Part shown: positions 1 to 11,890 of the stretch, one piece after another
How positions within the stretch are numbered: position 1 is the first letter of the stretch
How the letters are laid out: each line of letters begins with the position of its first letter
From: Coprobacillaceae bacterium UN01-12pH3A
Lineage (GTDB): Bacteria > Bacillota_I > Bacilli_A > Erysipelotrichales > Coprobacillaceae
Direction: 5' to 3'
Assembly: GCA_027676805.1 (NCBI GenBank)
Contig: JAQENU010000002.1
Span: forward strand, 124,001 to 188,000
Length of the DNA: 64,000 bases
The notes under the pieces: generated by a model
The model's database searches: none
Seen by the model: the letters and a program-made list of their open reading frames with translations, nothing else
Told to the model about the DNA's origin: nothing
Program-made: the position numbers and the translations under genes

Positions 1-344
1 ACCTCATCATTAACAGAAGTGCAGATACTTTTAGGATATCCTTGATAGTTAAGATCAGCTGAGCGGGCATGATGCTTTGCAAGATATGCGTTTGTCATCT
101 GATCGATATCTTCTGTGGTCATCCCCGCTTTAATATGAGCTTCGATATGATCCAGCAGTCCGTTATTAACGATTGCTGCCTGACGGATTCCCTCGATTTG
201 TTCTTCATTTTTTATCATTTTCTTAGTAGGAATCTTGTATCCCTGCTTTTTTAATTGTTCTAGCTTAGTGTCAAATTCCAAATGACATTTCTTATATTTT
301 TTATTGCTGCCGCACCAGCATGCGTCATTGCGAGATAATTTCAT
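1..344 (-). CDS. map: Type I methionine aminopeptidase with N-terminal SEC-C motif (C-terminus cut by window edge)
   Basis: Removes the initiator methionine from new proteins in the cytosol. The visible 114 codons open with a SEC-C zinc motif (ACWCGS, then KKCH, residues 8-21), a usual N-terminal extension of the clostridial-type long form, followed by the start of the metallopeptidase fold with the conserved ICTSVNDEV stretch where the window cuts it. The metal ligands lie outside the window. The ATG at 344 was preferred over the in-frame ATG at 350 because the AGAAAGAAGG ribosome site abuts the upstream ATG but sits 6 nt from this one. It is divergent from the ABC exporter genes. Confidence 0.88.
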   Translation of the reverse strand, partial: MKLSRNDACWCGSNKKYKKCHLEFDTKLEQLKKQGYKIPTKKMIKNEEQIEGIRQAAIVNNGLLDHIEAHIKAGMTTEDIDQMTNAYLAKHHARSADLNYQGYPKSICTSVNDE

Positions 345-400
345 TTCCATCCTTCTTTCTTATATTAGTATATCATGTTCACAATTCTAATCCAAATATC

Positions 401-429
401 TTGACATATTAATTTTTATATTCTACTAT
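401..429 (+). promoter_or_regulatory. Sigma-A-type promoter of the ABC exporter operon
   Basis: TTGACA (401-406), a 17-bp spacer and TACTAT (424-429) form a near-consensus promoter. Transcription should start near 436, inside the inverted repeat at 431-461. Confidence 0.75.
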
Positions 430-430
430 G

Positions 431-461
431 TATTTAGATATTTAGACAATCATCTAAATAT
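431..461. promoter_or_regulatory. Inverted/direct repeat over the ABC operon start site, candidate operator
   Basis: TATTTAGA occurs twice in tandem (431-438, 439-446). ATATTTAGA (438-446) and TCTAAATAT (453-461) form a perfect 9-bp inverted repeat with a 6-bp centre. It covers the predicted transcription start and ends just before the AAGGGGG ribosome site, so a repressor here could block expression. No regulator gene is adjacent. Confidence 0.5.
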
Positions 462-477
462 ATAAGGGGGTACATTT

Positions 478-1188
478 ATGTTACAAATTAAAAACTTAAC
501 AAAGAAGTACGGAAACAAGGTGGCGGTTAACCATCTGAATCTTACCGTAGAAAGCGGAGACATCTATGGTTTTATCGGACACAACGGAGCTGGTAAAACA
601 ACCACGATTAAGGCTGTTACCGGAATCAATAATTTTGATGAAGGAGAAATCTTAATCGACGGAAAATCCATTCAGTCTCAGCCTATCGAATGTAAGAAAA
701 TGATGGCTTATATTCCCGATAACCCGGATCTGTACGAGCATTTAACAGGTATCCAGTATTTAAATTTCATTGCCGACATTTATCAAATTGACAGTGAAAA
801 AAGATTTCAATTGATTGATAAATATTCTACTCAGTTTGAAATCAAGCAAAATCTAGGCGATTTAATCTCTTCTTATTCTCATGGGATGAAACAAAAATTA
901 GCGATCATTTCTGCTTTAGTGCATCAGCCAAAATTACTGATTCTTGATGAGCCATTCGTCGGACTGGATCCTAAAGCAAGCTTAACCCTAAAAAATATCA
1001 TGCATGAATTGTGCTTAGAAGGAACTGCGATTTTCTTCTCTACTCATGTATTGGAGGTCGCTGAAAAATTATGTAACAAAGTAGCAATCATTAAAGGCGG
1101 CGAACTGCTTGCCTGCGGAGATATGGAAGAAGTCAAAGGAAACAGCAGTTTGGAAAATGTGTTTATGGAGCTGACTGATCATGAATAA
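478..1188 (+). CDS. ABC transporter ATP-binding protein
   Basis: Soluble ATPase that would power the membrane partner encoded next. Walker A GHNGAGKTT is at residues 34-42, the signature YSHGMKQKLA at 133-142, Walker B LLILDEP at 153-159 and the H-loop histidine at 190. The 236-aa length fits a single nucleotide-binding domain of the ABC-2/exporter type. The start follows AAGGGGG by 7 nt. It overlaps the permease start by 8 bp, indicating translational coupling. The substrate cannot be told from sequence; bacteriocin, drug or lipid export are all possible for this family. Confidence 0.9.
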   Translation: MLQIKNLTKKYGNKVAVNHLNLTVESGDIYGFIGHNGAGKTTTIKAVTGINNFDEGEILIDGKSIQSQPIECKKMMAYIPDNPDLYEHLTGIQYLNFIADIYQIDSEKRFQLIDKYSTQFEIKQNLGDLISSYSHGMKQKLAIISALVHQPKLLILDEPFVGLDPKASLTLKNIMHELCLEGTAIFFSTHVLEVAEKLCNKVAIIKGGELLACGDMEEVKGNSSLENVFMELTDHE

Positions 1189-2767
1189 CTTAGGATTATT
1201 GCTTAAAGTCAATCTCCTTCACCTCTTTAACTTAAATGCTTTGCTACATGAAAAAAATACTAAAAATAAATTTAAATTATTTGGCTTTGGCTTTACTCTT
1301 TTCATTGCTGCCGCTGTCATTTCCGTCTATGCCTACATGTATTTCTATGCGATGGCACCGATTCTTTTTCAAACCGGAACATTGGATTTACTGCTGGGGG
1401 CTATGATGGCAATCGCTTCATTAATCATTACCTTTACTTCGATCTATAAAGTTGTCGGAATGATCATTAACTGTAAAGACTACGATCTTTTAAGTGCTTT
1501 GCCGATTTCAAATAAAACAATTATGATCAGCAAGTGGACCATGCTTTATGCGACAAACCTTATTGTGACTTTGCTTGTCATGATTCCGGCTTTATTTGTT
1601 TATATTCAGTTTGTCTCTGTTCCATTTACTTTTTATATTCTTTATTTCCTATTTGCTTTCCTGATTCCGCTAATCCCATTAGTAATTGGCTGCATTATCG
1701 GAATCGTCATTCAATATGTATCTAGTTTTTTCAGAAGCAAAAACCTGGTTTCTATTTCCCTGACTTTTCTCTTAGTTTTAGGCATTATGTATTTCTCATT
1801 TTCTGTGCAAACAGAGGAACAATTAATTGACATTGGAACCATGATCACCAATACGCTAAATCATATTTATCCTCTGACCGGTATGTTTATTCAGGCATTA
1901 GCACACAATAACTGGGCAATGACGGCTCTATTTATAGTGATTAATGTTGCTGTCTTTACAGTCTTTATCTGGTTTGTCTCAAAACAATATCAAACATTGA
2001 ACAGTTTAGTAAAAAAACATAATACCGTATCTCATTACCAGCTGGAAAAAACAAAATCTTCTTCAGTCTTTATGACATTGTTTAAAAAAGAAGTTAAACG
2101 TTACTTTTCTTCTACTATCTATGTAACGAATACAGCTATGGGAATCGTCTTGCAGACAGTAGGTGTTGTATTCTTGGCGATTAAAGGGGTTGACGGTCTT
2201 GAACAAATGCTGGCAATCCCCGGGATCAATGAAATGCTTAGTGGTATTCTGCCATTGTTTATCTGTGCGACGATTGGTCTTGGATCGACTACTGCTGCCA
2301 GTATCTCCATTGAAGGAGATCAGCTATGGATCATCAAATCATTACCTATTGATGCAATGACAATCTTTAAAGCCAAAATGGGAGTCAACATGATCGTGAC
2401 AATTCCTTTATGTTTAGTGAATATTGGTGTTTTAGGCATCTTCTTCGAATTACCTTTCTCACAAATTTTGTTTACCGCAGTTTTAGCGATTATCTGCATA
2501 CTATTCTTCTCAATGTTCGGATTGATTATCAATCTTAATTTTCCGGTATTTGACTGGGTAAACGAAGTGCAGATCGTTAAACAGAGCGTTTCCAGCTTCA
2601 TTTCCATCTTTGCCGGACTGGCAACGATCATTATTCCCGGCTACTTATTTATTCGTACCGGAAACATGATGGTATTATACGGCTTTTTAGGAGTGATGAT
2701 GGTATTAGTGTTTGCTTCTTACTTCTATTTAAGAACTGTCGGAGCAAAAATTTTCAATCAGTTATAA
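1181..2767 (+). CDS. ABC transporter permease, about 12 membrane segments
   Basis: Large (528 aa) integral membrane protein with many hydrophobic stretches in two halves, separated by a hydrophilic region near residues 270-305 (SKQYQTLNSLVKKHNTV and beyond). It follows the ATPase with an 8-bp overlap and must be its transmembrane partner. The two-halves layout is typical of permeases that pair with one ATPase type in exporters of low-GC Gram-positives. The substrate is unknown. Confidence 0.82.
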   Translation: MNNLGLLLKVNLLHLFNLNALLHEKNTKNKFKLFGFGFTLFIAAAVISVYAYMYFYAMAPILFQTGTLDLLLGAMMAIASLIITFTSIYKVVGMIINCKDYDLLSALPISNKTIMISKWTMLYATNLIVTLLVMIPALFVYIQFVSVPFTFYILYFLFAFLIPLIPLVIGCIIGIVIQYVSSFFRSKNLVSISLTFLLVLGIMYFSFSVQTEEQLIDIGTMITNTLNHIYPLTGMFIQALAHNNWAMTALFIVINVAVFTVFIWFVSKQYQTLNSLVKKHNTVSHYQLEKTKSSSVFMTLFKKEVKRYFSSTIYVTNTAMGIVLQTVGVVFLAIKGVDGLEQMLAIPGINEMLSGILPLFICATIGLGSTTAASISIEGDQLWIIKSLPIDAMTIFKAKMGVNMIVTIPLCLVNIGVLGIFFELPFSQILFTAVLAIICILFFSMFGLIINLNFPVFDWVNEVQIVKQSVSSFISIFAGLATIIIPGYLFIRTGNMMVLYGFLGVMMVLVFASYFYLRTVGAKIFNQL

Positions 2768-2818
2768 CGTATAACTCTGTAACTTTCACTCATATTAAAA
2801 GGGTAAAGGAGAATGGAT

Positions 2819-2953
2819 ATGAGTAAAAAACACAAGAAGAACCAACAAAGTCAGCCTCAAACTCAAAATGAACAGTCTTCATTTAAAGATTATAAGGATG
2901 ACTTGGTCGATCACAGTGACAAGTATCGTAATGATTCTGCCGCAGAAGCATAG
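2819..2953 (+). CDS. Small hydrophilic 44-aa protein, unknown function
   Basis: Short ORF with a good AAAGGAG site 7 nt before the ATG and its own terminator straight after the stop. The product is highly charged and Gln/Lys/Asp rich with no membrane segment or cysteine; it begins MSKKHKKNQQ and ends NDSAAEA. It lies 51 bp after the permease gene and could be the last cistron of that operon. The family was not recognised. Confidence 0.6.
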   Translation: MSKKHKKNQQSQPQTQNEQSSFKDYKDDLVDHSDKYRNDSAAEA

Positions 2954-2962
2954 ACCTTTACC

Positions 2963-2997
2963 AAAAAACATCGGGAAAAATTCCCGATGTTTTATTT
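2963..2997. terminator. Bidirectional intrinsic terminator
   Basis: AACATCGGGAA (2967-2977) pairs with TTCCCGATGTT (2981-2991) around an AAA loop. A-runs on the left and T-runs on the right make it work in both directions, ending the ABC operon and the PBP gene, whose stop codon lies in the T-run. Confidence 0.9.
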
Positions 2998-4974
2998 TAA
3001 TGTTTCAAATATAGCTTTTACTTTATGCACAGCAAGTAAACTGCCGCCTTGTTCTTTTGCGTTTTCGCACATTAAGGCAATCACTAGCGATTGATCTCCA
3101 TTGTCATTAAATCCAATAAACCAGCCCAGTTCGTTATCTCCTACTTCTGCGGTTCCGGTTTTTCCGCCAATCTTCATGCCTTCGATATAGGCATCACTGC
3201 CAGATACTCCCTTAGTTTCAACAGAAGCAATCAAGTCTTCTTTAATTATTTCTGCATTTTCTTTAGAAATCACATTCTCTTTCCATATGCTTTGAGTGGA
3301 ATTGCTTTCTAAATAAGGTTTCATCATATTTCCGCCATTTAGAAAAGCAGAATATATACTTGCAAGATGAAGCGGTGAAATTAGGATATCCCCTTGCCCG
3401 TAGCCGCTATTTGCCAACGTGACTTCATCTTTCATATTGCTTCCATAGGTTGACGCCGCAAAATCAAATCCGGCACTAAAGCTTTCATTGAATCCTAAAG
3501 CATCTAATCCACGGGTATAAGCATCCGTTCCTAAGCGGCATGCCACTTTAGCAAAATAAGTATTATCAGAATAGACTAAAGCATTCTTTAAGTTGACTTC
3601 ATCTCCGTAATCCGTGACAGTAGTAACAAAATAATCTCCCCAGCTGCTGTCTTTCTGCCATTTTAAGCCGGATTCTTTTCCCAAGTTTTCACTTGCAGTC
3701 ATCGTTTTATTTTCTAAGCCTAATAACGCGCTGACTGATTTAAACGTAGAACCCGGAACATACGTACTGGTAAAGCGATTAATCAAAGGCTTTTGACTGT
3801 CATTGTTCAATGCATCCCATTGTGTATTGGTAAGTCCGGCAATAAAATCATTAGGATCATAAGATGGTGCACTGACTAATGCCATTATTTCTCCGGTATA
3901 CGGATGAATAGCACTGGCTGTCCCCGAATCTTTGTCAAATTGCTGATAAATCGTATTTTGCAGTTCAGCATCGATCGTTAGTGTCACATCTTTTCCATCT
4001 TCTACTTTCTTTGATTTAATCGTTGACTTTGTATTTCCATCTTGATCAATAATGGAAATAACACAGCCGTTGCTTCCGCGCAGTTCATCTTCATAAATAT
4101 ACTCTGCTCCGGTCTTGCCGATGACACTGTTGGCAGTATAGCCTTTTCCTTTATTCTCTTTCAATTCTTCGGCAGTAATGCTTTGAACATATCCGGTTAA
4201 AATTCCCGCCGCATTTTTATATGGGTATGTACGAATCGTTGTGGTATTAATCTGCACTCCGCTGATCTCTAACACTTGACTTTCTAAAGCCTCATCCATC
4301 ACCATGGTTTTGATCGGTACAAAGTAATCATCCTGTACCCATGAAGCATTCAATGCAGTGTTAATCGTTTCTTCACTAATATTCAGCAATTCAGACAGCT
4401 TTTTAATGGATTCTTCCTTCTCTTTTAATTTTCCCGGCACCAAACCAATCTCATCTGCTTCTCCCTGAGTCGCCAAAGCATTATGATTGCGATCATAAAT
4501 ACTTCCGCGTTTTGCTTCTGTATTTTCAACATTGATCTTATCATTAACAGTTAGATCCGGAAAAATTAATTTTGACCACCAATCGATTTTATAAGTACCG
4601 CCCTCTGATATTAGATCCATCGTATTATTAAACTGAATCTCTCCGGCATCACTTTGCATCGTTGTCTGATAAGTAACCGTTTTTCCTTTTTCACCTTTTG
4701 CGATCTCATCAATCGTAACCACAATATTGGTTGCACCAATACCTTCATAAATATTCTGATTACGCTTAATAAAGGTTTCCTCATCAATGGCTTCCTTAGA
4801 TTCCATCGTAATCATCGAATACATTTTCTCATATTCTCCATTATTTAAAGCTTCTACATAAGATAAGACAATCTTTTTAGGATCTGGCTTATTAAAAAAC
4901 AGAAAATACCCTGCAACCAAAAGAACAACAACAGCAACACCGCCGCCAATCATTGTTAATTTCTTTTTATCCAA
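2992..4974 (-). CDS. Class B penicillin-binding protein, MecA-like (NTF2-like domain, dimer domain, transpeptidase)
   Basis: Peptidoglycan transpeptidase acting outside the membrane. From a TTG start 7 nt after AAAGGAGG the protein has 660 residues: a membrane anchor (about 7-27), an NTF2-like MecA-type N-terminal domain (about 35-145), a PBP dimerisation domain, and a transpeptidase with active-site STFK (409-412), SDN (469-471) and KTG (605-607). All catalytic motifs are intact. The longer ORF starting at 5049 has no ribosome site. There is no lipobox. The layout matches PBP3/PbpC/MecA-type enzymes, some of which have low beta-lactam affinity; resistance cannot be judged from sequence alone. 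It is monocistronic between terminators. Confidence 0.87.
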   Translation of the reverse strand: MDKKKLTMIGGGVAVVVLLVAGYFLFFNKPDPKKIVLSYVEALNNGEYEKMYSMITMESKEAIDEETFIKRNQNIYEGIGATNIVVTIDEIAKGEKGKTVTYQTTMQSDAGEIQFNNTMDLISEGGTYKIDWWSKLIFPDLTVNDKINVENTEAKRGSIYDRNHNALATQGEADEIGLVPGKLKEKEESIKKLSELLNISEETINTALNASWVQDDYFVPIKTMVMDEALESQVLEISGVQINTTTIRTYPYKNAAGILTGYVQSITAEELKENKGKGYTANSVIGKTGAEYIYEDELRGSNGCVISIIDQDGNTKSTIKSKKVEDGKDVTLTIDAELQNTIYQQFDKDSGTASAIHPYTGEIMALVSAPSYDPNDFIAGLTNTQWDALNNDSQKPLINRFTSTYVPGSTFKSVSALLGLENKTMTASENLGKESGLKWQKDSSWGDYFVTTVTDYGDEVNLKNALVYSDNTYFAKVACRLGTDAYTRGLDALGFNESFSAGFDFAASTYGSNMKDEVTLANSGYGQGDILISPLHLASIYSAFLNGGNMMKPYLESNSTQSIWKENVISKENAEIIKEDLIASVETKGVSGSDAYIEGMKIGGKTGTAEVGDNELGWFIGFNDNGDQSLVIALMCENAKEQGGSLLAVHKVKAIFETLK

Positions 4975-4995
4975 ACTTCTTCCTCCTTTTTTACC

Positions 4996-5004
4996 ATTAT
5001 AACA
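4996..5004 (-). promoter_or_regulatory. Extended -10 promoter of the PBP gene
   Basis: On the minus strand TGT directly precedes TATAAT, giving a TGn-TATAAT extended -10. No good -35 is seen. The leader would be only about 15 nt, just enough for the AGGAGG before the TTG start. Confidence 0.55.
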
Positions 5005-5044
5005 TTTAGACAAAATGAATGCTATGGGGAATATATGGGATTCA

Positions 5045-5074
5045 AACAAAAAGAACCATTGTAATCAATGGTTC
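5045..5074 (-). terminator. Terminator after the beta-glucosidase operon
   Basis: GAACCATTG (5053-5061) pairs with CAATGGTTC (5066-5074) around TAAT. On the minus strand it is followed by a T-rich run. Confidence 0.85.
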
Positions 5075-5080
5075 AATCTA

Positions 5081-7067
<1,987 letters not shown>

Positions 7068-7113
7068 TCCTATTCCTCCTCGCTCACCTATTTATAAAAG
7101 CAGTCCTTGGCTT

Positions 7114-8595
<1,482 letters not shown>

Positions 8596-8628
8596 CTATT
8601 TTCCTCCTATCATGAATCTCTAATTATT

Positions 8629-8643
8629 ATTATACCGCTTTCA
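8629..8643 (-). promoter_or_regulatory. -10 box overlapped by a candidate CcpA cre site
   Basis: Minus-strand TATAAT (8634-8629) overlaps TGAAAGCGGTATAA (8643-8630), which matches the cre consensus TGWNANCGNTNWCA at all but one defined position. Carbon-catabolite repression is well known for phospho-beta-glucosidase genes. No convincing -35 was seen. Confidence 0.6.
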
Positions 8644-8782
8644 TTTTCTCGTTCAGAAAATTTTCAGACATTGAAATTGGCTTAGCAAATAAACAATTTG
8701 TCTTAATTTTATTTACCAGTATCGAAAATAAGCTCTATTCCCATTCATTTAAGTTATAATATCTTCATAACAGGAGGAAAAG

Positions 8783-9619
8783 ATGATGATAGCAGATTAC
8801 CATATGCACACTTATTATAGTGATGATTCCCAATATAAGATGGAAGAAGCCGTAAAAAAAGCCATAGAGCTTGGTTTAAATGAGATTTGCTTTACCGATC
8901 ATGTCGACTATGGAATTAAGTTAGAACATGAAGATTACATGCGTTTAAATGAAGAAGAAAGAAAAAACAGAGTCGCAAATGTCGATTACAAACACTATTT
9001 TGAAGAAATCCATCAGTTACAAGTTAAATATAAAGATAGAATCACCATTAAGCAAGGAATGGAATTTGGAATCCAAACCCATACGATTCCTGCCTTTCAA
9101 ACATTATTTAATCGCTATGACTTTGATTTTATTATCTTATCTTGTCATCAGGTAGAAGATAAGGAATTCTGGACTCAGGATTTTCAAAAAGGCAGATCCC
9201 AGCAAGTCTATAATGAACGCTATTATGAAGAAATCTTAAATGTCATTAAGGTATATAAAGATTACAGCGTCTTAGGTCATTTAGATTTGTTAAAGCGCTA
9301 TGACTTGAAAGGCGAATATCCTTTTGAAAAAACGAAAGAGATTATTACCGAAATACTAAAAATTGTGATTGCAGACAAAAAAGGCATTGAGATCAACACT
9401 TCAAGCTTCTATTATGGGTTAAACGATTTAATGCCTTCTAAAAATATATTGAAACTATACCATGACTTAGGTGGAACTATTTTAACGATTGGTTCAGATT
9501 CACATAAGGAAGAGCAGGTGGGTGCCCATATTGAAGAAATCCATGAAGAATTGAAAAAGATTGGTTTTAAACAGATTTGTACATTCGATAAGATGAAGCC
9601 GATCTTCCACGATCTATAA
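8783..9619 (+). CDS. PHP-domain phosphatase, histidinol-phosphatase (HisJ/HisK)-like
   Basis: 278-aa metal-dependent phosphoesterase. The N-terminal HMH (H7, H9), CFTDHVDYG, a Glu in the EFGIQ region, ILSCHQV, LGHLDL and the late SDSHKEEQVG supply the PHP metal ligands. The family includes histidinol phosphatase, but no his genes are nearby, so the true substrate is open. AGGAGG is 5 nt before the first ATG; a second ATG follows directly. TATAAT lies upstream. The stop overlaps the next start (TAATG), so the two are coupled. Confidence 0.82.
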   Translation: MMIADYHMHTYYSDDSQYKMEEAVKKAIELGLNEICFTDHVDYGIKLEHEDYMRLNEEERKNRVANVDYKHYFEEIHQLQVKYKDRITIKQGMEFGIQTHTIPAFQTLFNRYDFDFIILSCHQVEDKEFWTQDFQKGRSQQVYNERYYEEILNVIKVYKDYSVLGHLDLLKRYDLKGEYPFEKTKEIITEILKIVIADKKGIEINTSSFYYGLNDLMPSKNILKLYHDLGGTILTIGSDSHKEEQVGAHIEEIHEELKKIGFKQICTFDKMKPIFHDL

Positions 9620-10149
9620 TGAAAAAGAACTTTGCCTTGCTCATTGTCGATGTACAAACCAATTTAATTCTTGCCCAGCCTTATCGAAAAGAGGAATTAA
9701 TCTGTAAAATTCAGCAGTTATTAAAAGTTGGCCGCAGCCATTCTACGGACATTATTTATGTCCGTCATGATGATGGAAAAGGCAGTGAACTAGAAAAAGG
9801 CACCCTTGGCTGGCAAATATATTCTGAAATTGCACCCGCAGCTGATGAACAGATTATCGATAAAAATTATAATAGTGCTTTTAAAAATACTTCTCTGCAA
9901 GTTTACCTGCAAAGCAGAGCGATCACCGATCTGATCATTGTCGGATTACAGACGGAATACTGCATTGACGCTACGATCAAGACTGCCTTTGAACTTGGTT
10001 ATTCAATCTATATTCCACGTCAGATGACTTCTACCTTTGATAATGACTATTTATCGGCTCATGATTTGATTAATTATTTTGAAACCAAAATATGGGATAA
10101 ACGCTATGTAACAGTGTGTTCATTTGAAGAGGTACTCGAGTATTTATAA
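9619..10149 (+). CDS. Isochorismatase-family cysteine hydrolase
   Basis: 176-aa cytosolic hydrolase. The family triad is visible as D11 (LLIVDVQ), K82 (DKNYNSAF) and C115 (GLQTEYCID). The cis-peptide region precedes the cysteine. Family members hydrolyse amides such as nicotinamide, ureidoacrylate or biuret; nothing here fixes the substrate. The start overlaps the stop of the PHP gene, so expression is coupled. A strong terminator follows. Confidence 0.85.
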   Translation: MKKNFALLIVDVQTNLILAQPYRKEELICKIQQLLKVGRSHSTDIIYVRHDDGKGSELEKGTLGWQIYSEIAPAADEQIIDKNYNSAFKNTSLQVYLQSRAITDLIIVGLQTEYCIDATIKTAFELGYSIYIPRQMTSTFDNDYLSAHDLINYFETKIWDKRYVTVCSFEEVLEYL

Positions 10150-10153
10150 GACA

Positions 10154-10197
10154 AAAAAGAAGACAAGAAAATTCTATTAGAATGCTGTCTTCTTTTT
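10154..10197. terminator. Bidirectional terminator between isochorismatase and ogt genes
   Basis: AAAAAGAAGACA (10154-10165) pairs with TGTCTTCTTTTT (10186-10197); the loop contains a smaller ATTCTA/TAGAAT stem. It serves both converging genes. Confidence 0.85.
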
Positions 10198-10198
10198 A

Positions 10199-10738
10199 TT
10201 ATAGTGCTGTTCCGGTTTTGGGAACAAAATAAGCCTGCGTATCCACTCCTTCAAGTTCCAGCAGCTTTATTTTCTTATCAATCCCTCCGGCATATCCAGT
10301 TAAACTACCATTTGTTCCTACCACACGGTGACACGGAATGATAATCGAAATAGGATTATGTCCAACGGCATTCCCAACTGCCTGTGCAGACATGGTCGGT
10401 TTATTTAAGCGTATTGCTGCCTCTTTGGCAATATCTCCATAAGTGATGACCTGTCCATAAGGGATATGACATAAAATATCCCACACTAATTGTCTGAAAT
10501 CTGACCCTTTAGGCTTCAAAGAAAGCAATGCCATATCAGGTTGTTTCCCAGCAAAATAATCATCCAGCCATTGCTTTGTTTCAATAAAAATAGGCAGATC
10601 AGACTTTTCGATCGGATCCTCCTTCAACGCCCCCATAAAATATTTCTGTCCGACAATCCAAAGCCCTATTAGATTTTCATCCTCTGCCACCAGCAGAATT
10701 TCTCCAACTAAAGATGAATATTCTGTTTTATACAGCAT
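10199..10738 (-). CDS. ogt: Methylated-DNA-[protein]-cysteine S-methyltransferase
   Basis: Suicide repair enzyme that moves the alkyl group from O6-alkylguanine to its own cysteine. The active site IPCHRVVG holds C136. The helix-turn-helix region FRQLVWDILCHIPYGQVITYGDIA and the recognition part SAQAVGNAVGHNP precede it, and the usual SLTGYAGG follows. 179 aa is the standard Ogt length. GGAGGG lies before the ATG. It appears to be monocistronic. Confidence 0.92.
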   Translation of the reverse strand: MLYKTEYSSLVGEILLVAEDENLIGLWIVGQKYFMGALKEDPIEKSDLPIFIETKQWLDDYFAGKQPDMALLSLKPKGSDFRQLVWDILCHIPYGQVITYGDIAKEAAIRLNKPTMSAQAVGNAVGHNPISIIIPCHRVVGTNGSLTGYAGGIDKKIKLLELEGVDTQAYFVPKTGTAL

Positions 10739-10793
10739 GATTCATCCCTCCTTTTTATTTCTCTTTTAAATGTAACATAGATGAACTGTTTTT

Positions 10794-11072
10794 TTAATAA
10801 ATATTGAGATTTAGAAAAAGTTTTATGCTGATGCTACACATGTTTAATATTATTATTCAAGCAGCAATAATGCCAAGTCCCAATACACTACCAAATAAAT
10901 AAGCGGTGCCTAAACAAAAGGTCACCATTGAATCAATCCCAACATACAAGGAATATTTCACATCTCCTGATGCCTTTTATTTGTTTACAAAAGCTGTCAG
11001 GAATAAAACCAAAGTCTTAATGTTACACATGACAATCAAAAGAATAGGGAAATCATTTGATAAAGTATAAAG
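10794..11072 (-). pseudogene. Decayed C-terminal remnant of a MATE-family transporter
   Basis: In one minus-strand frame (93 codons) the translation contains ASGDVKYSLYVGIDSM and AYLFGSVLGLGIIAA, close to the late MATE pattern of R-A-G-G-D-x-x-F/Y-x-x-Y-V-G. It is interrupted by stops before the first motif and after IIAA, and has no start or ribosome site. This is a dead fragment filling most of the 467-bp gap before the HTH gene. It is unrelated in position to the intact MATE gene at 54.4 kb. Confidence 0.55.
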
Positions 11073-11135
11073 GTTTAATATCCATAGCCGTTACACTATA
11101 AAATATTGGCACTTATTCGTATAATTGTTAATAGG

Positions 11136-11170
11136 CGTTGCTTGTAGCAACGACCGGTTCCTCATATAAT
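11136..11170 (+). promoter_or_regulatory. Promoter with 6-bp palindrome over the -35, upstream of the HTH gene
   Basis: TTGTAG (11142-11147), 17 bp, TATAAT (11165-11170). CGTTGC (11136-11141) and GCAACG (11147-11152) flank TTGTA and overlap the -35. This is a plausible autoregulatory operator. Confidence 0.5.
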
Positions 11171-11205
11171 GGTGTTAGAAATTAAAAGAAATGAGGTTAT
11201 CCTGA

Positions 11206-11715
11206 ATGTTAAATGAAAATATTAAAGCAGTTAGAAAATCAAAAGGACTTTCGCAAGAAGAGCTTGCTGTTAAGGTGAACGTGGTGCGGCAAACAATCTC
11301 TAAATGGGAGCAAGGACTATCAGTTCCGGATTCTGATCTGTTGATCGCTATCTCAGAGGCACTTGAAACACCCGTAAGCACTTTACTTGGAGAAACGATT
11401 ATTGAGTCAAAAGTCGATGACTTAAAAGCCATATCAGAAAAATTGGAAGTTATAAACTTACAGCTTGCTAAAAGAAATACCATGAAACGAAAAACATTTC
11501 ATTGGCTTCTTATCCTATTGTGTGCGATCATCATAATCATTTCAGCCGTCTTAATCTTATTAAATAGCCCTTACTTAGGCTGGAATTACAGTAATCCTGA
11601 AACCGCTGTTGTCGGAGTAGCTTTTCACGCATTTGAATGGCTGTTTGTCAGGTTATCACCGATTATCCTTATAGGAGCAATCATTGGAATTATTTTGACA
11701 CGAAGGAAAGTTTAA
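11206..11715 (+). CDS. XRE-family regulator with C-terminal membrane segments
   Basis: 169 aa. An N-terminal XRE helix-turn-helix (residues about 5-60: KGLSQEELAVKVNVVRQTISKWEQG) is followed by a linker and two hydrophobic helices (about 97-117 and 140-163), so the DNA-binding domain is tethered to the membrane. TGAGGTT precedes the ATG. The same arrangement recurs in the gene at 53677. The signal and targets are unknown. Confidence 0.83.
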   Translation: MLNENIKAVRKSKGLSQEELAVKVNVVRQTISKWEQGLSVPDSDLLIAISEALETPVSTLLGETIIESKVDDLKAISEKLEVINLQLAKRNTMKRKTFHWLLILLCAIIIIISAVLILLNSPYLGWNYSNPETAVVGVAFHAFEWLFVRLSPIILIGAIIGIILTRRKV

Positions 11716-11769
11716 ATCGAGTCAAATCGAGTATAATTTCTCCCTATTTATCAGCTTAAGCCTATAGAA

Positions 11770-11817
11770 AAAGACAATGTATCTCAATATCCAAGGATAG
11801 TGAAGGGCGTTGTCTTT
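11770..11817 (+). terminator. Terminator after the HTH gene
   Basis: AAAGACAA (11770-11777) pairs with TTGTCTTT (11810-11817); an inner TATCC/GGATA stem shortens the loop. A short T-rich tail follows. Confidence 0.6.
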
Positions 11818-11890
11818 ATTCTTTACATATTTAACTCTCTTAAAATCAATATATTCATAAATCACAGCATTATTATGGTTTAAAGTAGCT

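Noticed and set aside
2320..2631. Antisense ORF within the ABC permease gene
   Set aside because: No ribosome site, and it mirrors the codons of a clear membrane protein; a shadow frame. Similar ORFs inside carB, purF, the giant protein and others were left out for the same reason.
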